NCBI GenBank assembly: GCA_023269235.1
Contig: JAHFTW010000005.1
Span: 1-59,526, forward strand
Source: Thermoplasmata archaeon
GTDB taxonomy: Archaea; Thermoplasmatota; E2; JACPAO01; JAHFTW01
Length of the DNA stretch: 59,526 nt
Reading direction: 5' to 3'
How positions within the stretch are numbered: the stretch's first letter is position 1; the number at the start of each line of letters is the position of its first letter. A model generated the notes under the pieces. It had not been told where the DNA came from. It did no database searches and saw only the letters and a program-made list of their open reading frames with translations. Positions 58,400 to 59,526 of this stretch are shown in pieces. The position numbers were made by a program, and so were the translations under genes.

Positions 58400-59526
58400 A
58401 TGGTGGTACCTCTCATTGGGCCAGACTGGCTTGCGAAGGAGCTTGGGCTGGACGAGCAAGGCATTGATCGACGCCGGCAGCTGTTCGGCTTCGGCGCCGA
58501 CGACGAACGGCGGCTGGCCCAAGTCAAGGCCATGGTCCAGGCGGCGGCGCCCGCCCTTGCCAACGCATTCTTCGAGCACTTGGGCCGTTTCTCCAAATCG
58601 ACGGAGTTGACGCGCGACCCGGCGCTCCTGGCTCGTGCCAAGCGGCTGAAGGAGAACCACCTGGTGGCCGCCGTGGAGGGCAAGTATGGCCCGGAGTATG
58701 TGCGAGAAAGGCTGGAGCTGGCGTTGCTCTACGATTCAGCTCGCATCGAGGTGTCGCCTCTGAATGGGGCGTTCAACCACCTCCTCAATCTCCTCGGGGA
58801 CCGCATCGTCGCCAAAGCCCCTGACGCGCCGGAGGCTCGTCAGGCCTTCACGAGTCTTTCCAAGGTTCTCTCCTTCGACTTGAGCCTGATCAGCGAGGTT
58901 CTGATTTACCTGCGGGAGAACACGATTCGGCGCCTTGGCCAGGAAGCCTCGCAGTACGCGCGCAGCCTCATCGAGGCGTCGCTCGACCCCCTTGTCACCA
59001 TCAGCCCCGATGGCAAAATCACCGACGTCAACGAGGCCACCATCGCCGCCACCGGATTGCCCCGCGAGAAACTCATCGGCACCGACTTTTCGAGTTACTT
59101 CAGCGAGCCGGCGAAGGCCAAGGAAGGCTACCTGCAAGTGTTCAGCAAAGGCTTGGTGCGCGACTATCCGCTCACCATTCGCCACACATCCGGCAAGCTC
59201 ACCGATGTCCTGTACAACGCCACCGTGTACCGGGACGCCGCCGGCAATGTGCTGGGTGTCTTTGCGGCCGCGCGTGATGTCACGTCGCAAAGGCAAGCCA
59301 GCCAGTACGCGCGTAGCCTCATCGAGGCGTCGCTCGACCCCCTCGTCACCATCAGCCCCGATGGCAAAATCACCGACGTCAACGAGGCCACCATCGCCGC
59401 CACCGGATTGCCCCGCGAGAAACTCATCGGCACCGACTTTTCGAGTTACTTCAGCGAGCCGGCGAAGGCCAAGGAAGGCTACCTGCAAGTGTTCAGCAAA
59501 GGCTTGGTGCGCGACTATCCGCTCAC
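58400..59526 (+). CDS. Globin-coupled sensor with tandem PAS domains (partial, runs off the window)
   Basis: At least 375 residues. Residues about 5-175 form a sensor globin of the HemAT/globin-coupled type: FGADDERRLAQVKAMVQAAA, KENHLVAAVEGKYGPEYVRE, SPLNGAFNHLLNLLGDRI. The position expected for the heme-binding proximal His is Tyr (LALLYDSARIEV), so oxygen sensing by heme may be lost. Two PAS domains follow, starting near residues 188 and 305, with SLDPLVTISPDGKITDVNEA and LPREKLIGTDFSSYFSEPAK; the first ends in GNVLGVFAAARDVT. The two PAS copies are almost identical. The C-terminal output domain (kinase or other) lies beyond the window, so call it a sensor only. Confidence 0.83.
   Translation, partial: MVVPLIGPDWLAKELGLDEQGIDRRRQLFGFGADDERRLAQVKAMVQAAAPALANAFFEHLGRFSKSTELTRDPALLARAKRLKENHLVAAVEGKYGPEYVRERLELALLYDSARIEVSPLNGAFNHLLNLLGDRIVAKAPDAPEARQAFTSLSKVLSFDLSLISEVLIYLRENTIRRLGQEASQYARSLIEASLDPLVTISPDGKITDVNEATIAATGLPREKLIGTDFSSYFSEPAKAKEGYLQVFSKGLVRDYPLTIRHTSGKLTDVLYNATVYRDAAGNVLGVFAAARDVTSQRQASQYARSLIEASLDPLVTISPDGKITDVNEATIAATGLPREKLIGTDFSSYFSEPAKAKEGYLQVFSKGLVRDYPL
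58952..59526 (+). repeat. Near-identical 351-bp tandem repeat encoding PAS domains
   Basis: The unit beginning at 58952 recurs from 59303 with a spacing of exactly 351 bp (117 codons). Over the 224 nt visible of the second unit only two silent differences are seen. Further copies may lie past the window edge. Confidence 0.85.

Overview
The window is a piece of a GC-rich archaeal chromosome. It carries archaeal/eukaryotic-type information genes: ribosomal proteins S13, S4, S11, L30e, L31e, L39e and S19e; RNA polymerase subunits D, H, B, A' and A''; archaeal NusA; aIF6; aEF-1 beta; prefoldin alpha; PDCD5 and FtsY. RpoB is one unsplit polypeptide, and the methionine adenosyltransferase is of bacterial type. 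Together these suggest a euryarchaeote, perhaps of the Thermoplasmatota. The phylum is inferred; the domain Archaea is not in doubt.

Layout of the backbone. 1-1845 is the end of the rps13-rps4-rps11-rpoD operon, followed by tRNA-Leu(CAG). The S9 ribosomal operon that usually follows this tRNA in archaea is absent. In its place are duplicated tRNA 3' ends, a VapBC toxin-antitoxin pair, an HxlR regulator and two large tandem membrane glycosyltransferases. 9080-17834 (minus strand) is the RNA polymerase operon rpoH-rpoB-rpoA1-rpoA2-rpl30e-nusA. After the island come tRNA-Lys(TTT), aEF-1 beta, a divergent CBS-HTH regulator/metK pair and two secreted proteins. These are followed by the minus-strand operon rps19e-PDCD5-rpl39e-rpl31e-aif6-pfdA-tRNA-Gly-ftsY. 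A globin/PAS sensor gene runs off the right edge.

18.4-47.7 kb is a visibly lower-GC island of about 29.3 kb. Its ends are perfect 13-bp inverted repeats (18404-18416 and 47659-47671) bordered by a 5-bp direct repeat AGTGG. This is the signature of insertion by a DDE transposase, and a DDE-transposase-like gene lies at the right end (46093-47466). That gene is the third of a tight operon with a DnaQ-like exonuclease and a large zinc-knuckle protein of unknown function. The insertion lies 7 bp from the 3' end of tRNA-Lys, within a locally repeated tRNA flank. One uninterrupted copy of that flank survives at 18165-18214 and serves as an internal picture of the empty site.

The cargo is mainly defence on the minus strand. 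Reading in the direction of transcription it has: a membrane protein coupled to a tandem winged-helix regulator; an ABC-three-component (ABC-3C) system whose first gene is RNase HII; a YwgA-like protein and a membrane protein; a DUF3892/TIR/ABC-ATPase/membrane-protein cluster; and a Sau3AI/MutH-like restriction enzyme with its cytosine-5 methyltransferase. The right third (34.7-43.0 kb) holds secreted proteins and lipoproteins without recognised function, two AbrB-like genes and small regulators. The best candidates for undescribed biology are the cargo transposon with its exonuclease/accessory/transposase operon, the RNase HII-containing ABC-3C operon, and the TIR-ATPase cluster.
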